Source: TMP-24 sp046348855
Lineage (GTDB): Bacteria; Pseudomonadota; Alphaproteobacteria; Rhodobacterales; Rhodobacteraceae
Length of the DNA: 64,000 bases
NCBI GenBank assembly: GCA_046348855.1
Contig: JAXMDK010000009.1
Location: 77,196 to 141,195 of the forward strand
Reading direction: 5' to 3'
The position numbers were made by a program, and so were the translations under genes. This document shows positions 36,534-45,940 of the stretch, piece by piece. Every line of letters begins with the position of its first letter. Within the stretch, counting starts at the first letter, position 1. A model generated the notes under the pieces. It did no database searches, was not told where the DNA came from, and saw only the letters and a list, made by a program, of their open reading frames with translations.

Positions 36534-37928
36534 GTGGCCCAGACATTCGACGTGATCGTGATCGGCGCCGGACCGGGGGGCTATGTCGCCGCCATCCGCG
36601 CCGCCCAGCTTGGCCAGAAGGTCGCCATCGTCGAACGCGAACATCTGGGCGGCATCTGCCTGAACTGGGGCTGCATCCCGACCAAGGCGCTGTTGCGCTC
36701 GGCCGAAGTCTTCCACCTGATGCACCGCGCCAAGGACTTCGGGCTGAAGGCCGACGGGATCGGCTTCGATCTGGCCGCCGTGGTCGCTCGGTCGCGCGGG
36801 GTGGCCAAGCAACTGTCGGGCGGCATCGGCCATCTGATGAAGAAGAACAAGATCACGGTCTTCATGGGCGCCGCCACCCTGCCCAAGGCCGGCACAGTCA
36901 GCGTCAAGACCGACAAGGGCACCGAGGAGCTGACCGCCAAGGCGATCATCCTCGCCACCGGCGCGCGGGCCCGCGAACTGCCGGGGCTCGAGGCCGACGG
37001 CGATCTCGTCTGGGCCTACAAGCACGCGCTGGTGGCCGGCCGGATGCCGAAGAAGCTGCTGGTCATCGGCTCGGGCGCGATCGGCATCGAATTCGCCTCG
37101 TTCTTCAACACGCTCGGCGCCGACACCACCGTGGTCGAGGTGCTGGACCGCGTCCTGCCGGTCGAGGATGCCGAAATCTCGGCCTTCGCGAAAAAGCAGT
37201 TCGTCAAGCAGGGGATGAAGATCCTCGAAAAGGCGGCAGTGAAGAAGCTCGACCGCAAGCCGGGCGTCGGCGTGACCGCCCATATCGAGAAGGACGGCAA
37301 GGTCGAGACCCAGGACTTCGATACGGTGATCTCGGCAGTGGGCATCGTCGGCAACGTGGAAAACCTCGGGCTCGAGGCGCTGGGGGTCAAGATCGACCGC
37401 ACCCATGTGGTGACCGACGAATATTGCCGCACCGGCGTACCCGGCCTTTACGCCATCGGCGACGTCGCCGGCGCGCCCTGGCTGGCGCACAAGGCCAGCC
37501 ATGAAGGGGTGATGGTCGCCGAACTGATCGCCGGCCAGCATCCGCATCCGATCAAGCCGAACTCGATCGCCGGCTGCACCTATTGCCAGCCGCAGGTGGC
37601 GTCGGTGGGCCTGACCGAGGCCAAGGCGAAAGAGGCGGGCTACGAGGTCAAGGTCGGCCGCTTCCCCTTCATCGGCAATGGCAAGGCCATCGCGCTTGGC
37701 GAGCCGGAGGGGCTGGTCAAGACCGTCTTCGACGCGAAGACCGGCGAACTTCTGGGCGCCCACATGGTCGGGGCGGAAGTCACCGAACTGATCCAGGGCT
37801 ATGTCGTCGGCCGCACGCTGGAAACCACCGAGGCGGAACTGATGGAAACCGTCTTCCCGCACCCGACGCTTTCCGAGATGATGCACGAGGCGGTGCTCGA
37901 CGCCTACGGGCGCGCGATTCACATCTGA
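36534..37928 (+). CDS. lpdA: Dihydrolipoyl dehydrogenase
   Basis: A flavoprotein disulfide reductase of 464 residues, the E3 subunit of 2-oxoacid dehydrogenase and glycine cleavage complexes. It has FAD-binding GAGPGGYVAAIRA, the redox disulfide GGICLNWGCIPTK, NAD-binding GSGAIGIEFASF, ATGARARELPG and the C-terminal catalytic His-Glu in FPHPTLSEMMHEA. It has no N-terminal lipoyl domain. GGGAGGA lies one base before an ATG at 36528 but eight before a GTG at 36534, so the GTG start is preferred; the difference is two residues. No E1/E2 genes are nearby, so this copy is a stand-alone E3. Confidence 0.95.
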   Translation: MAQTFDVIVIGAGPGGYVAAIRAAQLGQKVAIVEREHLGGICLNWGCIPTKALLRSAEVFHLMHRAKDFGLKADGIGFDLAAVVARSRGVAKQLSGGIGHLMKKNKITVFMGAATLPKAGTVSVKTDKGTEELTAKAIILATGARARELPGLEADGDLVWAYKHALVAGRMPKKLLVIGSGAIGIEFASFFNTLGADTTVVEVLDRVLPVEDAEISAFAKKQFVKQGMKILEKAAVKKLDRKPGVGVTAHIEKDGKVETQDFDTVISAVGIVGNVENLGLEALGVKIDRTHVVTDEYCRTGVPGLYAIGDVAGAPWLAHKASHEGVMVAELIAGQHPHPIKPNSIAGCTYCQPQVASVGLTEAKAKEAGYEVKVGRFPFIGNGKAIALGEPEGLVKTVFDAKTGELLGAHMVGAEVTELIQGYVVGRTLETTEAELMETVFPHPTLSEMMHEAVLDAYGRAIHI

Positions 37929-38251
37929 CCGACCCGGCGGCGGCCCCGCGGGCGCGGGGCCAAGCCCTTTGTCTCGCGGCCCGCGCTGTGCGCGGTTCCG
38001 CTCTAGCTGCCTCCGGCGGGGATATTTGACCAGGGAGAAACCCGCCTCTTTCTCCCTGGCCCAAATATCCCGGGGGAGCCGAGGGGGGTGGAGCGCGATC
38101 GGCAAGGGTCCGGTGGACCTTTGCCGCGCGGAACGCCCGGCCCGTGGCCGGGCCGGGTGCGCCCCCTCGCTGCTGATTTGATCAGATCGTTCCTCTCCAT
38201 TGACGCGCGCACGCGCCTCTGGCATCCCCCGGAGATCACACGAGGACCGAC
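37929..38251. other. Intergenic region between lpd and argS with a long palindrome
   Basis: No gene seen. It holds the long imperfect palindrome at 38018-38071, GC-rich flanks, and an AT-richer stretch (38170-38205) that may hold the argS promoter, though no clear -10 box is found. Confidence 0.5.
38018..38071. repeat. Long imperfect palindrome, terminator/REP-like
   Basis: Two arms: GGGATATTTG + CCAGGGAGAAA on the left (about 38019-38040) and TTTCTCCCTGG + CAAATATCCC on the right (38049-38071), differing only by a small bulge (A against CC) and separated by an 8-base loop. It follows lpd and probably ends its transcript. The GGGGATATTT core also turns up in similar form in the spacers near 48300 (minus strand) and 59345, suggesting a dispersed element. 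Confidence 0.7.
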
Positions 38252-39997
38252 ATGAACCTGTTTTCCGAACTGCGCGCCCTGGTCGTCACCAGCCTCGAGG
38301 CCATGGTGGCCGAAGGATCGCTGCCGGCGGGGCTGGATTTCGCCGCCGTCGCGGTCGAGCCGCCGCGCGATCCGGCCCATGGCGACATGGCGACCAATGC
38401 CGCGATGGTGCTGGCCAAGCCAGCCGGGCTGGCGCCGCGCGCCATTGCCGACGCGCTGGCCGCCAAGCTCGCCGCCGATCCGCGCGTGGCGCTGGCCGAA
38501 GTGGCGGGGCCGGGCTTCCTGAACCTGCGGCTGAAGGCCCCGGTCTGGCAGGAGCTGGTGGGCGCCGTCCTCGCGGCGGGGCGCGACTACGGTCGGTCGT
38601 CGCTGGGCGCCGGGGTCAAGGTCAACGTCGAGTTCGTGTCGGCCAACCCGACCGGCCCGATGCATGTCGGCCATGTCCGCGGCGCGGTTTTCGGCGATGC
38701 GCTGGCCAGCCTTCTGGCCTTTGCCGGCCACGAGGTGACGCGCGAGTACTACATCAACGACGGCGGCGCGCAGGTCGACGTGCTGGCGCGCTCGGCCTAT
38801 GAACGCTACCGCGAGGCCAACGGCCTGTCGCCCGAGATCCGCGAAGGGCTTTACCCCGGCGACTATCTGATCCCGGTTGGCGAGGCGCTGAAGGCCAAGT
38901 ATGGCGCGCGGCTGCTGGATCAGCCGGAATCGGTCTGGCTGGCCGATGTGCGCGATTTCGCCAGCGCCCGGATGATGCAGATGATCCGCGAGGATCTGGC
39001 GGCACTCGGCGTCAGGATGGATGTCTATTCGTCGGAAAAGTCCTTCTATGGCACCGGCCGGATCGAGGCGGCGCTGGACCGGCTGAAGGCCCAGGGACTG
39101 GTCTACCAGGGCACGCTGGAGCCGCCGAAGGGCAAGCTGCCCGACGACTGGGAGGAGCGTGAGCAGACGCTGTTCCGCTCGACCGCCTTTGGCGACGACC
39201 AGGACCGCCCGGTGCAGAAGTCGGACGGAAGCTGGACCTATTTCGCCCCCGACATCGCCTATCACTATGACAAGGTGGAACGCGGCTTCGATCTTCTGAT
39301 CGACGTCTGGGGCGCCGATCATGGTGGCTACGTCAAGCGGATGAAGGCCGCCGTCAGCGCCCTGTCGGCCGGCCGCGTGCCACTGGAGATCAAGCTGATC
39401 CAGCTGGTGAAGCTCTTCAAGAACGGCGAACCCTTCAAGATGTCGAAGCGGGCCGGCACCTTCGTGACCTTGCGTGACGTGGTCGAACAGGCCGGCGCCG
39501 ATGTCACCCGCTTCGTCATGCTGACGCGCAAGAACGATGCGGCGCTCGACTTCGACTTCGACAAGGTGCTGGAACAGTCCAAGGACAATCCGGTCTTCTA
39601 CGTGCAATATGCCCATGCCCGCGTCTCGTCGGTGCTGCGCCGCGCCGCCGAGGCCGGCATCGCCGCCGACGACGCCACGCTGCGGCGCGCCGATCTGACC
39701 CAGTTGGCCCACGAGGCCGAAATCGGGCTGGCGAAGAAGATCGCCGAATGGCCGCGACTGGTCGAGATCGCCGCCAAGGGGCAGGAGCCGCACCGGATTG
39801 CCTTCTACCTTTATGAACTGGCCTCGGACCTCCACAGCTTGTGGAATCGCGGCAACGACGACACCAGCCTTCGCTTCGTGCAAGAGGGCAATGTCGCCAC
39901 AAGCCAGGCGAAAATCGCGCTGGCGCGGGCGGCGGGCGTTGTCATTTCGGCGGGTCTCGGTATTCTGGGTGTAACTCCGGCCGAGGAAATGCGCTGA
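38252..39997 (+). CDS. argS: Arginyl-tRNA synthetase
   Basis: A 581-residue class I aminoacyl-tRNA synthetase. The HIGH motif is HVGH (138-141, in NPTGPMHVGHVRG) and the KMSKS-like motif is KMSKR (about 396). The N-terminal Add1 domain (DFAAVAVEPPRDPAHGDMATN) and the C-terminal DALR anticodon-binding domain (from about 470) are present. It starts a co-directional run with the SPOR protein, nagZ, scpA and scpB, an order common in Rhodobacteraceae. Confidence 0.97.
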   Translation: MNLFSELRALVVTSLEAMVAEGSLPAGLDFAAVAVEPPRDPAHGDMATNAAMVLAKPAGLAPRAIADALAAKLAADPRVALAEVAGPGFLNLRLKAPVWQELVGAVLAAGRDYGRSSLGAGVKVNVEFVSANPTGPMHVGHVRGAVFGDALASLLAFAGHEVTREYYINDGGAQVDVLARSAYERYREANGLSPEIREGLYPGDYLIPVGEALKAKYGARLLDQPESVWLADVRDFASARMMQMIREDLAALGVRMDVYSSEKSFYGTGRIEAALDRLKAQGLVYQGTLEPPKGKLPDDWEEREQTLFRSTAFGDDQDRPVQKSDGSWTYFAPDIAYHYDKVERGFDLLIDVWGADHGGYVKRMKAAVSALSAGRVPLEIKLIQLVKLFKNGEPFKMSKRAGTFVTLRDVVEQAGADVTRFVMLTRKNDAALDFDFDKVLEQSKDNPVFYVQYAHARVSSVLRRAAEAGIAADDATLRRADLTQLAHEAEIGLAKKIAEWPRLVEIAAKGQEPHRIAFYLYELASDLHSLWNRGNDDTSLRFVQEGNVATSQAKIALARAAGVVISAGLGILGVTPAEEMR

Positions 39998-40081
39998 CGG
40001 ACAGGCGCAGACCGGACGGGCAGGGCAGAACAGGCTGATCCGCCGGCGTGCAGGCCGCGCGGATTGCCGCGCGAGGCAGGC

Positions 40082-41068
40082 ATGGCGGTTTGGGACATGG
40101 ACGATTTTCGCGCAGCCGGCGCCGGGGCGAGGGCGCAGAAGGCTGTCCGCCTGGCCGGCGGCGGCCTGTCGGTGGCGTTGGTCGCGGGGCTCGCGCTGTG
40201 GGGCTATCGTCTGGCCGAGCGGCAGATGAACGGCATTCCGGTGATCCACGCCCCCGCCGGCCCGGCGCGGGTCGCGCCCGACAATCCGGGGGGCGCGCTG
40301 GCACAGCACCAGGGCCTGGCGGTCAACACGATCGCGGCCGAGGGCACCGCATCGGAAACCGCCGACAAGCTGACGCTCGCCCCCAAGCCTGCCGACCTCG
40401 CGGCCGACGATATCGCCAGCGACCGGCTGGAAATCTCGGGCGGATCGACGCTCGCGCCGCCGCCGATGCCCGAAACCGAACCGAACCGCGCCGTGGTTCC
40501 CGGTGAAACCGCGGCGGCGCTGAAGCCGGCGCCGGGGCAATTGTCCGAACCCTTGCCCGACAGCATCGCCGACCCGGTCGACGATCCCGACGCCGGAGGC
40601 TTCGGCGCCGATGCGGCGGTGGCGGCGGCCCTTGGCATCGCCCCGCCCGACAGTGCCGCCACGGCGACGCTGCCCGCCGACGCGCCCGGCCTTGCCGCAT
40701 CGGCGATCCCGCCGATCCGGCCGTCCGAGGATCTGATCGCCTCGGCCGCCGCCGATGCGGTCGCCGCGGCGCAAAGCCCGGCGGGGGGCGCGGTCGATGT
40801 CGACCCGGCCAGCCTCGCCACCGGCACGGTGCTGGCGCAGATCGGTTCCTACGACACCGCGACGGTGGCCAAGCTGGAATGGGACAAGGCGGTGGCGCGG
40901 TTCGGCCCGCTGATGGCCGGCAAGGGCCGGGTGATCCAGGAGGCCAGCAGCGGCGGGCGCAGCTTCTTCCGGCTCAGGGTGTCGGGCTTTACCAGCCGGG
41001 ACGATGCCCGCCGGTTCTGCGCGGCCTTCCGGTCGGGCGGGCAGTGCGTGCCGGCGCTGGTGCGCTGA
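40082..41068 (+). CDS. SPOR-domain membrane protein
   Basis: A 328-residue protein with a short cytoplasmic tail, one transmembrane helix (about 26-45) and a long low-complexity Ala/Pro/Asp-rich periplasmic linker. A C-terminal SPOR domain (about 250-328; LAQIGSYDTATVAKLEWDK, then RLRVSGFTSRDDARRFCAAF) binds denuded septal peptidoglycan, so the protein probably acts at the division site. The ATG at 40082 is preferred over a TTG at 40064. Its stop overlaps the nagZ ATG by one base. Confidence 0.9.
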   Translation: MAVWDMDDFRAAGAGARAQKAVRLAGGGLSVALVAGLALWGYRLAERQMNGIPVIHAPAGPARVAPDNPGGALAQHQGLAVNTIAAEGTASETADKLTLAPKPADLAADDIASDRLEISGGSTLAPPPMPETEPNRAVVPGETAAALKPAPGQLSEPLPDSIADPVDDPDAGGFGADAAVAAALGIAPPDSAATATLPADAPGLAASAIPPIRPSEDLIASAAADAVAAAQSPAGGAVDVDPASLATGTVLAQIGSYDTATVAKLEWDKAVARFGPLMAGKGRVIQEASSGGRSFFRLRVSGFTSRDDARRFCAAFRSGGQCVPALVR

Positions 41069-42069
41069 TGGCCGTTCCGGGCGCGACAATCCTCGGGGTC
41101 GAGGGGCTGGAACTTGGCCGCGACGAGGCCGCCTTCCTGCGCGACGCCGATCCGTTCGGGCTGATCCTTTTCGCCCGCAACGTCGATACGCCCGCGCAGG
41201 TCCGGCGGCTGACGGCGGACCTGCGCGCCGCCCTTGGCCGCGAAGCGCCGATCCTGATCGACCAGGAAGGCGGGCGCGTCCAGCGTCTGCGCGCGCCGCA
41301 CTGGCGCGAATGGCTGCCGCCTCTGGACCAGATGGCGCGGTCGCGCCCCGGCGCCGATGCGCGCGGCATCTGGATCCGCTACCGGATGATCGCCGCCGAA
41401 CTGCACGCGCTTGGCATCGACGCCGATTGTGCGCCGAGTTGCGACATTGCCTGGCCCGAAACCCATCCGTTCCTGAAGAACCGCTGCTTCGGCTTCGACG
41501 CCGCCACCGTCGCCCGCGCCGCCCGCGCCGCCGCCGAGGGGCTGCTGGCCGGGGGGGTGCTGCCGGTGATGAAGCATATTCCCGGCCACGGGCGCACGCT
41601 GGTCGACAGCCACCACCACCTGCCGGTGGCGCCGGCGCCGGTGGCCGAACTGGTCGAGACCGACTTCGCCCCGTTCCGCGCGCTCAACGACCTGCCGATG
41701 GGCATGACCGCCCATATCGTCGTGCCGGCCTGCGACGCTGCCAACCCCTCGACCCAGTCGCCCGAGATGATCCGGGTGATCCGCGAACTGATCGGCTTCG
41801 GCGGCCTTCTGATGACCGACGACCTGGGGATGCAGGCCTTGTCGGGCACTTGCGGCGACCGGGCAGGGCGCGCCATCGCCGCCGGCTGCGACATCGCCCT
41901 TCACTGCAACGGCAGCCGCAACGAACTGGCCGAGACGGTCGCCGCCGCCGGTCGGCTGTCCGCCGCCGGTGCCGCCCGCGCCGAAGCGGCGCTTGCCCGC
42001 CACCGTCCGCCCGAGCCCATTGACGAGAAGGCGCTGATGGCCGAACTTGACGGCCTCTTGTCCCCTTAG
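41068..42069 (+). CDS. nagZ: Beta-N-acetylhexosaminidase (GH3)
   Basis: A 333-residue GH3 enzyme that removes GlcNAc from GlcNAc-anhydroMurNAc products during cell-wall recycling. It has PILIDQEGGRVQRL, the family motif KHIPGHGRTLVDSHH (with the His-Asp general acid/base pair) and the nucleophile Asp in LLMTDDLGMQAL. It overlaps the SPOR gene (TGATG). It may feed GlcNAc and MurNAc derivatives to the amino-sugar regulon at 53-63 kb, although that regulon looks geared to uptake. Confidence 0.94.
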   Translation: MAVPGATILGVEGLELGRDEAAFLRDADPFGLILFARNVDTPAQVRRLTADLRAALGREAPILIDQEGGRVQRLRAPHWREWLPPLDQMARSRPGADARGIWIRYRMIAAELHALGIDADCAPSCDIAWPETHPFLKNRCFGFDAATVARAARAAAEGLLAGGVLPVMKHIPGHGRTLVDSHHHLPVAPAPVAELVETDFAPFRALNDLPMGMTAHIVVPACDAANPSTQSPEMIRVIRELIGFGGLLMTDDLGMQALSGTCGDRAGRAIAAGCDIALHCNGSRNELAETVAAAGRLSAAGAARAEAALARHRPPEPIDEKALMAELDGLLSP

Positions 42070-42081
42070 GAAGTCCCGCCG

Positions 42082-42879
42082 ATGGCCGACCCGACCCCGT
42101 TCGAGGAAGACCGACCATCGGTTGACGAACGGCTGGCCGCCGAAGCGCTGATCATCGACGTCGACGGGTTCGAGGGGCCGCTCGACCTGCTGCTGATGCT
42201 GTCGCGGACCCAGAAGGTCGACCTGCGCCGCATTTCCGTCCTGCAACTCGCCGAGCAGTACCTGGCCTTCGTCAACCGTGCCAAGGTGCTGCGCATCGAG
42301 CTGGCCGCCGACTATCTGGTGATGGCGGCGTGGCTTGCGTTCCTGAAATCGCGCCTGCTGCTGCCGCCCGAACCTGGCGAGGAAGGCCCGACCGGCGAGG
42401 AATTGGCCGCGCATCTGGCCTTCCAGCTGGAACGGCTGGAGGCGATGCGCGATGTCGCGGCGCGGCTGATGGCCCGCGACCAGCTTGGGCGCGACTTCTT
42501 TGCCCGCGGCCTGACCGAGGACGTCACCCGCATCCGCCGCGTCACCTATACCGCGACGCTGCTGGACCTGATGCAGGCCTACGCCCGCATCCGCACCCAT
42601 GACGAGTTCCGCCCCTATGCCTTCGACCGCCAGCATGTGTTCACGATGGAACAGGCGCTGGAACGGATGCGCGGGCTGATCGGCTATGCCGGGGACTGGA
42701 CCGACCTGATGGGCTACCTGCCTGACGGCTGGGCGCATGACCCGGCGCGACGCCGCTCGGCCACCGCCGCGACCTTCGCCGCCTCGCTGGAACTCGCCAA
42801 GCAGGGCCAGATCGAGATAAGACAGTCCGACACGTTCGCCGCCATCACCATCCGCCGGAAATCCAGTGACCGAACCTGA
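42082..42879 (+). CDS. scpA: Segregation and condensation protein A
   Basis: A 265-residue ScpA kleisin of the SMC-ScpAB condensin. N-terminal motif: DVDGFEGPLDLLLMLSRTQKVDL; the middle contains LELAADYLVMAAWLAFLKSRLLLP-type helices, and the C-terminal winged helix has FAASLELAKQGQIEIRQSDTF. It bridges SMC heads in chromosome segregation. It overlaps scpB by 14 bp. Confidence 0.95.
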   Translation: MADPTPFEEDRPSVDERLAAEALIIDVDGFEGPLDLLLMLSRTQKVDLRRISVLQLAEQYLAFVNRAKVLRIELAADYLVMAAWLAFLKSRLLLPPEPGEEGPTGEELAAHLAFQLERLEAMRDVAARLMARDQLGRDFFARGLTEDVTRIRRVTYTATLLDLMQAYARIRTHDEFRPYAFDRQHVFTMEQALERMRGLIGYAGDWTDLMGYLPDGWAHDPARRRSATAATFAASLELAKQGQIEIRQSDTFAAITIRRKSSDRT

Positions 42880-43501
42880 ACGCAGCCTTTTTGAAGCCCC
42901 GCCGATGGCCGAGCAGGAACGGATGGTCGAGGCGATCCTGTTCGCTTCTGCCGATCCGGTGACGGTGGCCGACCTGGCCGAGCGCATGCCGCACGGCGCC
43001 GACCCGGCCGAGGCGCTGGTGCATCTGCGCCGCCGTTATGAGGGCAGGGGGGTCACGCTGGCCCGGGTCGGCGACGGCTGGGCAATGCGCACCGCCCCCG
43101 ATCTCGGGTTCCTGATGCAGAAGGAAATGGTCGAAACGCGCAAGCTGTCGCGCGCGGCGATCGAAACGCTGGCGATCATCGCCTACCACCAGCCGGCCAC
43201 CCGCGCCGAGATCGAGGAAATCCGAGGCGTCGCGGTCAGCCGCGGCACCGTCGATCAGTTGCTGGAACTGGACTGGATCCGCTTTGGCCGCCGGCGGATG
43301 ACGCCGGGGCGGCCGGTCACCTTCGTGGTGACGCCCAAGTTCCTCGACCATTTCGGCCTGGAGTCGGCGCGCGACCTGCCGGGGCTGAAGGAACTGCGCG
43401 CCGCCGGGCTTCTGGACAACCGGCCGGCGCCGGGCGCGGCCCTGACTGGCGACGAGGATGCGGGCGATCTGGCCGGGCAGAGCGAACTTTTCGAGGATTG
43501 A
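42866..43501 (+). CDS. scpB: Segregation and condensation protein B
   Basis: A 211-residue ScpB with tandem winged helices: EAILFASADPVTVADLAERMP, then LSRAAIETLAIIAYHQPATRAEIEEIRGV and TPKFLDHFGLESARDLPGL. The GTG at 42866 lies within the scpA end; an ATG at 42904 (MAEQERMVEA) would also give a full domain and is the alternative start. It partners ScpA in the SMC complex. Confidence 0.94.
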   Translation: MTEPERSLFEAPPMAEQERMVEAILFASADPVTVADLAERMPHGADPAEALVHLRRRYEGRGVTLARVGDGWAMRTAPDLGFLMQKEMVETRKLSRAAIETLAIIAYHQPATRAEIEEIRGVAVSRGTVDQLLELDWIRFGRRRMTPGRPVTFVVTPKFLDHFGLESARDLPGLKELRAAGLLDNRPAPGAALTGDEDAGDLAGQSELFED

Positions 43502-43511
43502 GGAGGCCGGG

Positions 43512-43736
43512 ATGAACTGGGCGCAGATTCTCGACATGATCCTCAGCCGCGTGATCCGGCAACTGGTCAACCGGGCAGTCGACTACGGCATCCGTGCCGC
43601 CGACCGCTTCGGGCGCAAGCCCGACGCGCCGCCGCCGGACAAGGCCGACCCCGATCCCGCCCGGCAAAAGGCGATGGACGATGCAGCGGCGCAGTTGAAC
43701 GAAACCGCCCGCATGCTGAAGCGCGGGCGGTTCTGA
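43512..43736 (+). CDS. Small conserved-looking protein of unknown function after scpB
   Basis: A 74-residue protein. The N-terminal half is an amphipathic or membrane-associating helix (WAQILDMILSRVIRQLVNRAVDYG), the middle is Pro/Asp-rich (DAPPPDKADPDP) and the C-terminal helix is basic. GGAGG sits before the ATG, 10 bp after scpB. It is not a TatA protein, although tatABC commonly follows scpB in related genomes. Function unknown. Confidence 0.7.
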   Translation: MNWAQILDMILSRVIRQLVNRAVDYGIRAADRFGRKPDAPPPDKADPDPARQKAMDDAAAQLNETARMLKRGRF

Positions 43737-43745
43737 CGGCCGGGG

Positions 43746-45821
43746 TTACTTCCCCGTCCAGTCGGCGCGGTAGTCGATCAGCGACCGGTCGGGCAGGGCG
43801 GCCTGCACCGCCGCCTGATCGACCTGACCATCCTGGTTCAGATAGATGGTGCCGCGCAGCCAGGGATCGTTCAGGAACAGCGCGCTGCCGGCATCGCCGT
43901 TGCGCGCCACCATCACCACCGCGCCGCCCGGCCCCGCTGCGGCAAAGCGGCCGGCAGCGGCATCTTCGCGCACCGTCGGATGGAAATTGTTGAATTCGTA
44001 GTATTTCGTCACCGCCCGCCACGGCAGGAAGGCGCAGAAGCCGAAGACGCAGGCCAGCCAGAACAGCGAATCGATGCGGACAAAGGCCAGATGGTCCTTG
44101 TCGGGGAACCGTTCGCGGATCGCCTGGTAGCCGCGCGCCGACAGGAAGAACAGCGGGAAGGCCGCCAGATACCAGAAGCGCGGACCGATATAGTAGCTTT
44201 CGGGGAACCAGAAGAAGAACACCGCTGCGATCATCGCAACGATCACCGTCAGCATCAGCGCATCGGTGCGGTTGGGCTTCTGCCACAGGAGGAAGGCCAG
44301 GAACAGCGCGAGCGAGCCCACCGACCAGCCCATCAGCTCGAACTGGAGGTTGGCGGCCAGGTTCAGCGTGTTCAGCAGCGCCTCGGCGAAGGAATGACCG
44401 GGCCAGAGATTGTGAAGCTCGAACCCGTTGGGCAGGCCGACCTGTTCGCCCATCTCGCCGCCCGGCGCGCCGGTCGGGTACTGGCGGGCGTAAGCGGTCG
44501 CGGGCTGCAGGAACGGATTGCCGGTCAGCCGGGCGTTGTAGACCAGCGCCAGCGCGCCGGTGGCCAGGCAGCCAAGCCCATAGGGCACCGCCCGGCCGAT
44601 CCCGGTCCGCAGTCCGCCGGGAAGGGCCAGCAGCAGCCAAAGCCCGGTCAGCCCGCCGACCACCAGCCCGTCGAGCGGCGCCGCGGCGAAAATCCAGCCC
44701 ATCGCCAGCCCGGCCACCACCAGCCGCCCGGTGCGCCGCCGCGGGCTTTCGCCGGCACGCAGGATCAGCCACCAGGCCAGGAGCATCAGGAACAGCATCA
44801 GCGTGTGCGGCAGCAGCGAGGCCGACATCGCCAGAAGCCAGGGCGAGGCACCCATCATCATCGCCACCAGATCGGCCTGATCGCGCCCGGCCAGCCGGTT
44901 GGCGACGCCGTGGGCCAGAAGCACGCTCAGTGCCGCCAGAAGCGGGTTGACCAGCCACGGCACGCCGGCCAGAAGCCCGGCCGCCAGCGCCACCGGCCAG
45001 CCCGGGGCGGTCACCGCATACCAATGCGCCGCGTCGACCTGAAACAGCGGATAGGCGAGGCCCGGCTGCAGGGCGGCGGCCGGGGCAGGGGCGGTCAGCG
45101 CGCCGCCGGCGAAGGTTTTCGCCTGGAAGAGATAGGCCACTTCCTCGCTGATGTGGGGCATCCGCTCGAACGTGACCCAGGCCAGGATCAGCCCGACCGC
45201 CAGCGTCACCGTCGCCGGAACCAGCGGCGACAGCCGGTAAAGGCCGCTGACCGGGCTTTCGACCTGGGTCATCGCCGCCATCACCAGAAGATGCGCCGGC
45301 ATCAGCACCAGCGCCACCGTCACATGCGCCAGATAGGCCGCGTCGGCCTGGCGCACGACATAACCGATCACCGGCACCGACAGGACTGCCGTCGCCACGA
45401 TCAGAAGCGCGATCCGCCCCAGGCCCAGCCGCTCGGCCGCGTCCAGCACGAACCGGACGGGGCCGGCCCGCACCAGCACCACCAGCGCCACCAGAACCTC
45501 GGCGCTGATCATCCCGACCGTTGCCCATTCCTTCCAGTTCTCCGGTTGCAGGTGCAGCGCCGGGAACCATTGCGGATCGGTCACGTAAAGCTGGGACGCC
45601 CCGCCCATGACCAGGAAGAAGGCAAGAACCCCGAAAGCCGGCGCGTCGCGCCGCATGCAGACGCCGAAGGCCATCGCCGCCACCCCGGCAACCGAAAAGA
45701 ACCAGCGGTCGATCAGCGCGGTCGGCCGGCCGATCATCTGATCGCTGACCAGCACCGCCGCCAGCAGGATCAGCGCGCCGAAAATCAGCGCGAGGGTTCC
45801 GAACAATCTGGTTCTGGTCAT
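43746..45821 (-). CDS. Polytopic glycosyltransferase, ArnT/GT-C-like
   Basis: A 691-residue membrane protein with about 14 hydrophobic helices. The loop MPHISEEVAYLFQAKTFAGG, with its acidic pair, is typical of the first periplasmic loop of ArnT/PMT-type GT-C enzymes, which take sugars from polyprenyl phosphate donors. The C-terminal part is a small soluble domain. The ATG at 45821 is chosen; an in-frame ATG at 45905 with GAGG upstream would add 28 residues of lower GC3. It converges with the scpB operon with a 9-bp gap. Donor and acceptor unknown; a link with the lipid-sugar cassette at 21-27 kb is possible. Confidence 0.8.
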   Translation of the reverse strand: MTRTRLFGTLALIFGALILLAAVLVSDQMIGRPTALIDRWFFSVAGVAAMAFGVCMRRDAPAFGVLAFFLVMGGASQLYVTDPQWFPALHLQPENWKEWATVGMISAEVLVALVVLVRAGPVRFVLDAAERLGLGRIALLIVATAVLSVPVIGYVVRQADAAYLAHVTVALVLMPAHLLVMAAMTQVESPVSGLYRLSPLVPATVTLAVGLILAWVTFERMPHISEEVAYLFQAKTFAGGALTAPAPAAALQPGLAYPLFQVDAAHWYAVTAPGWPVALAAGLLAGVPWLVNPLLAALSVLLAHGVANRLAGRDQADLVAMMMGASPWLLAMSASLLPHTLMLFLMLLAWWLILRAGESPRRRTGRLVVAGLAMGWIFAAAPLDGLVVGGLTGLWLLLALPGGLRTGIGRAVPYGLGCLATGALALVYNARLTGNPFLQPATAYARQYPTGAPGGEMGEQVGLPNGFELHNLWPGHSFAEALLNTLNLAANLQFELMGWSVGSLALFLAFLLWQKPNRTDALMLTVIVAMIAAVFFFWFPESYYIGPRFWYLAAFPLFFLSARGYQAIRERFPDKDHLAFVRIDSLFWLACVFGFCAFLPWRAVTKYYEFNNFHPTVREDAAAGRFAAAGPGGAVVMVARNGDAGSALFLNDPWLRGTIYLNQDGQVDQAAVQAALPDRSLIDYRADWTGK

Positions 45822-45940
45822 GCGTTGTGTCTCTTGCGGAATGGGTTGCGGGCCGTCGCCGGCGCCACGGTCGTTGTTGTCGATAGCTCCGGCTTCGGGA
45901 ACCATGATCGCCTCGTGCACCAGTTCCGGCCAACTCCGCG

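Noticed and set aside
43512..43736. tatA assignment for the small gene after scpB
   Set aside because: It lacks the short transmembrane helix followed by the FG hinge and amphipathic helix of TatA; only position suggested it.
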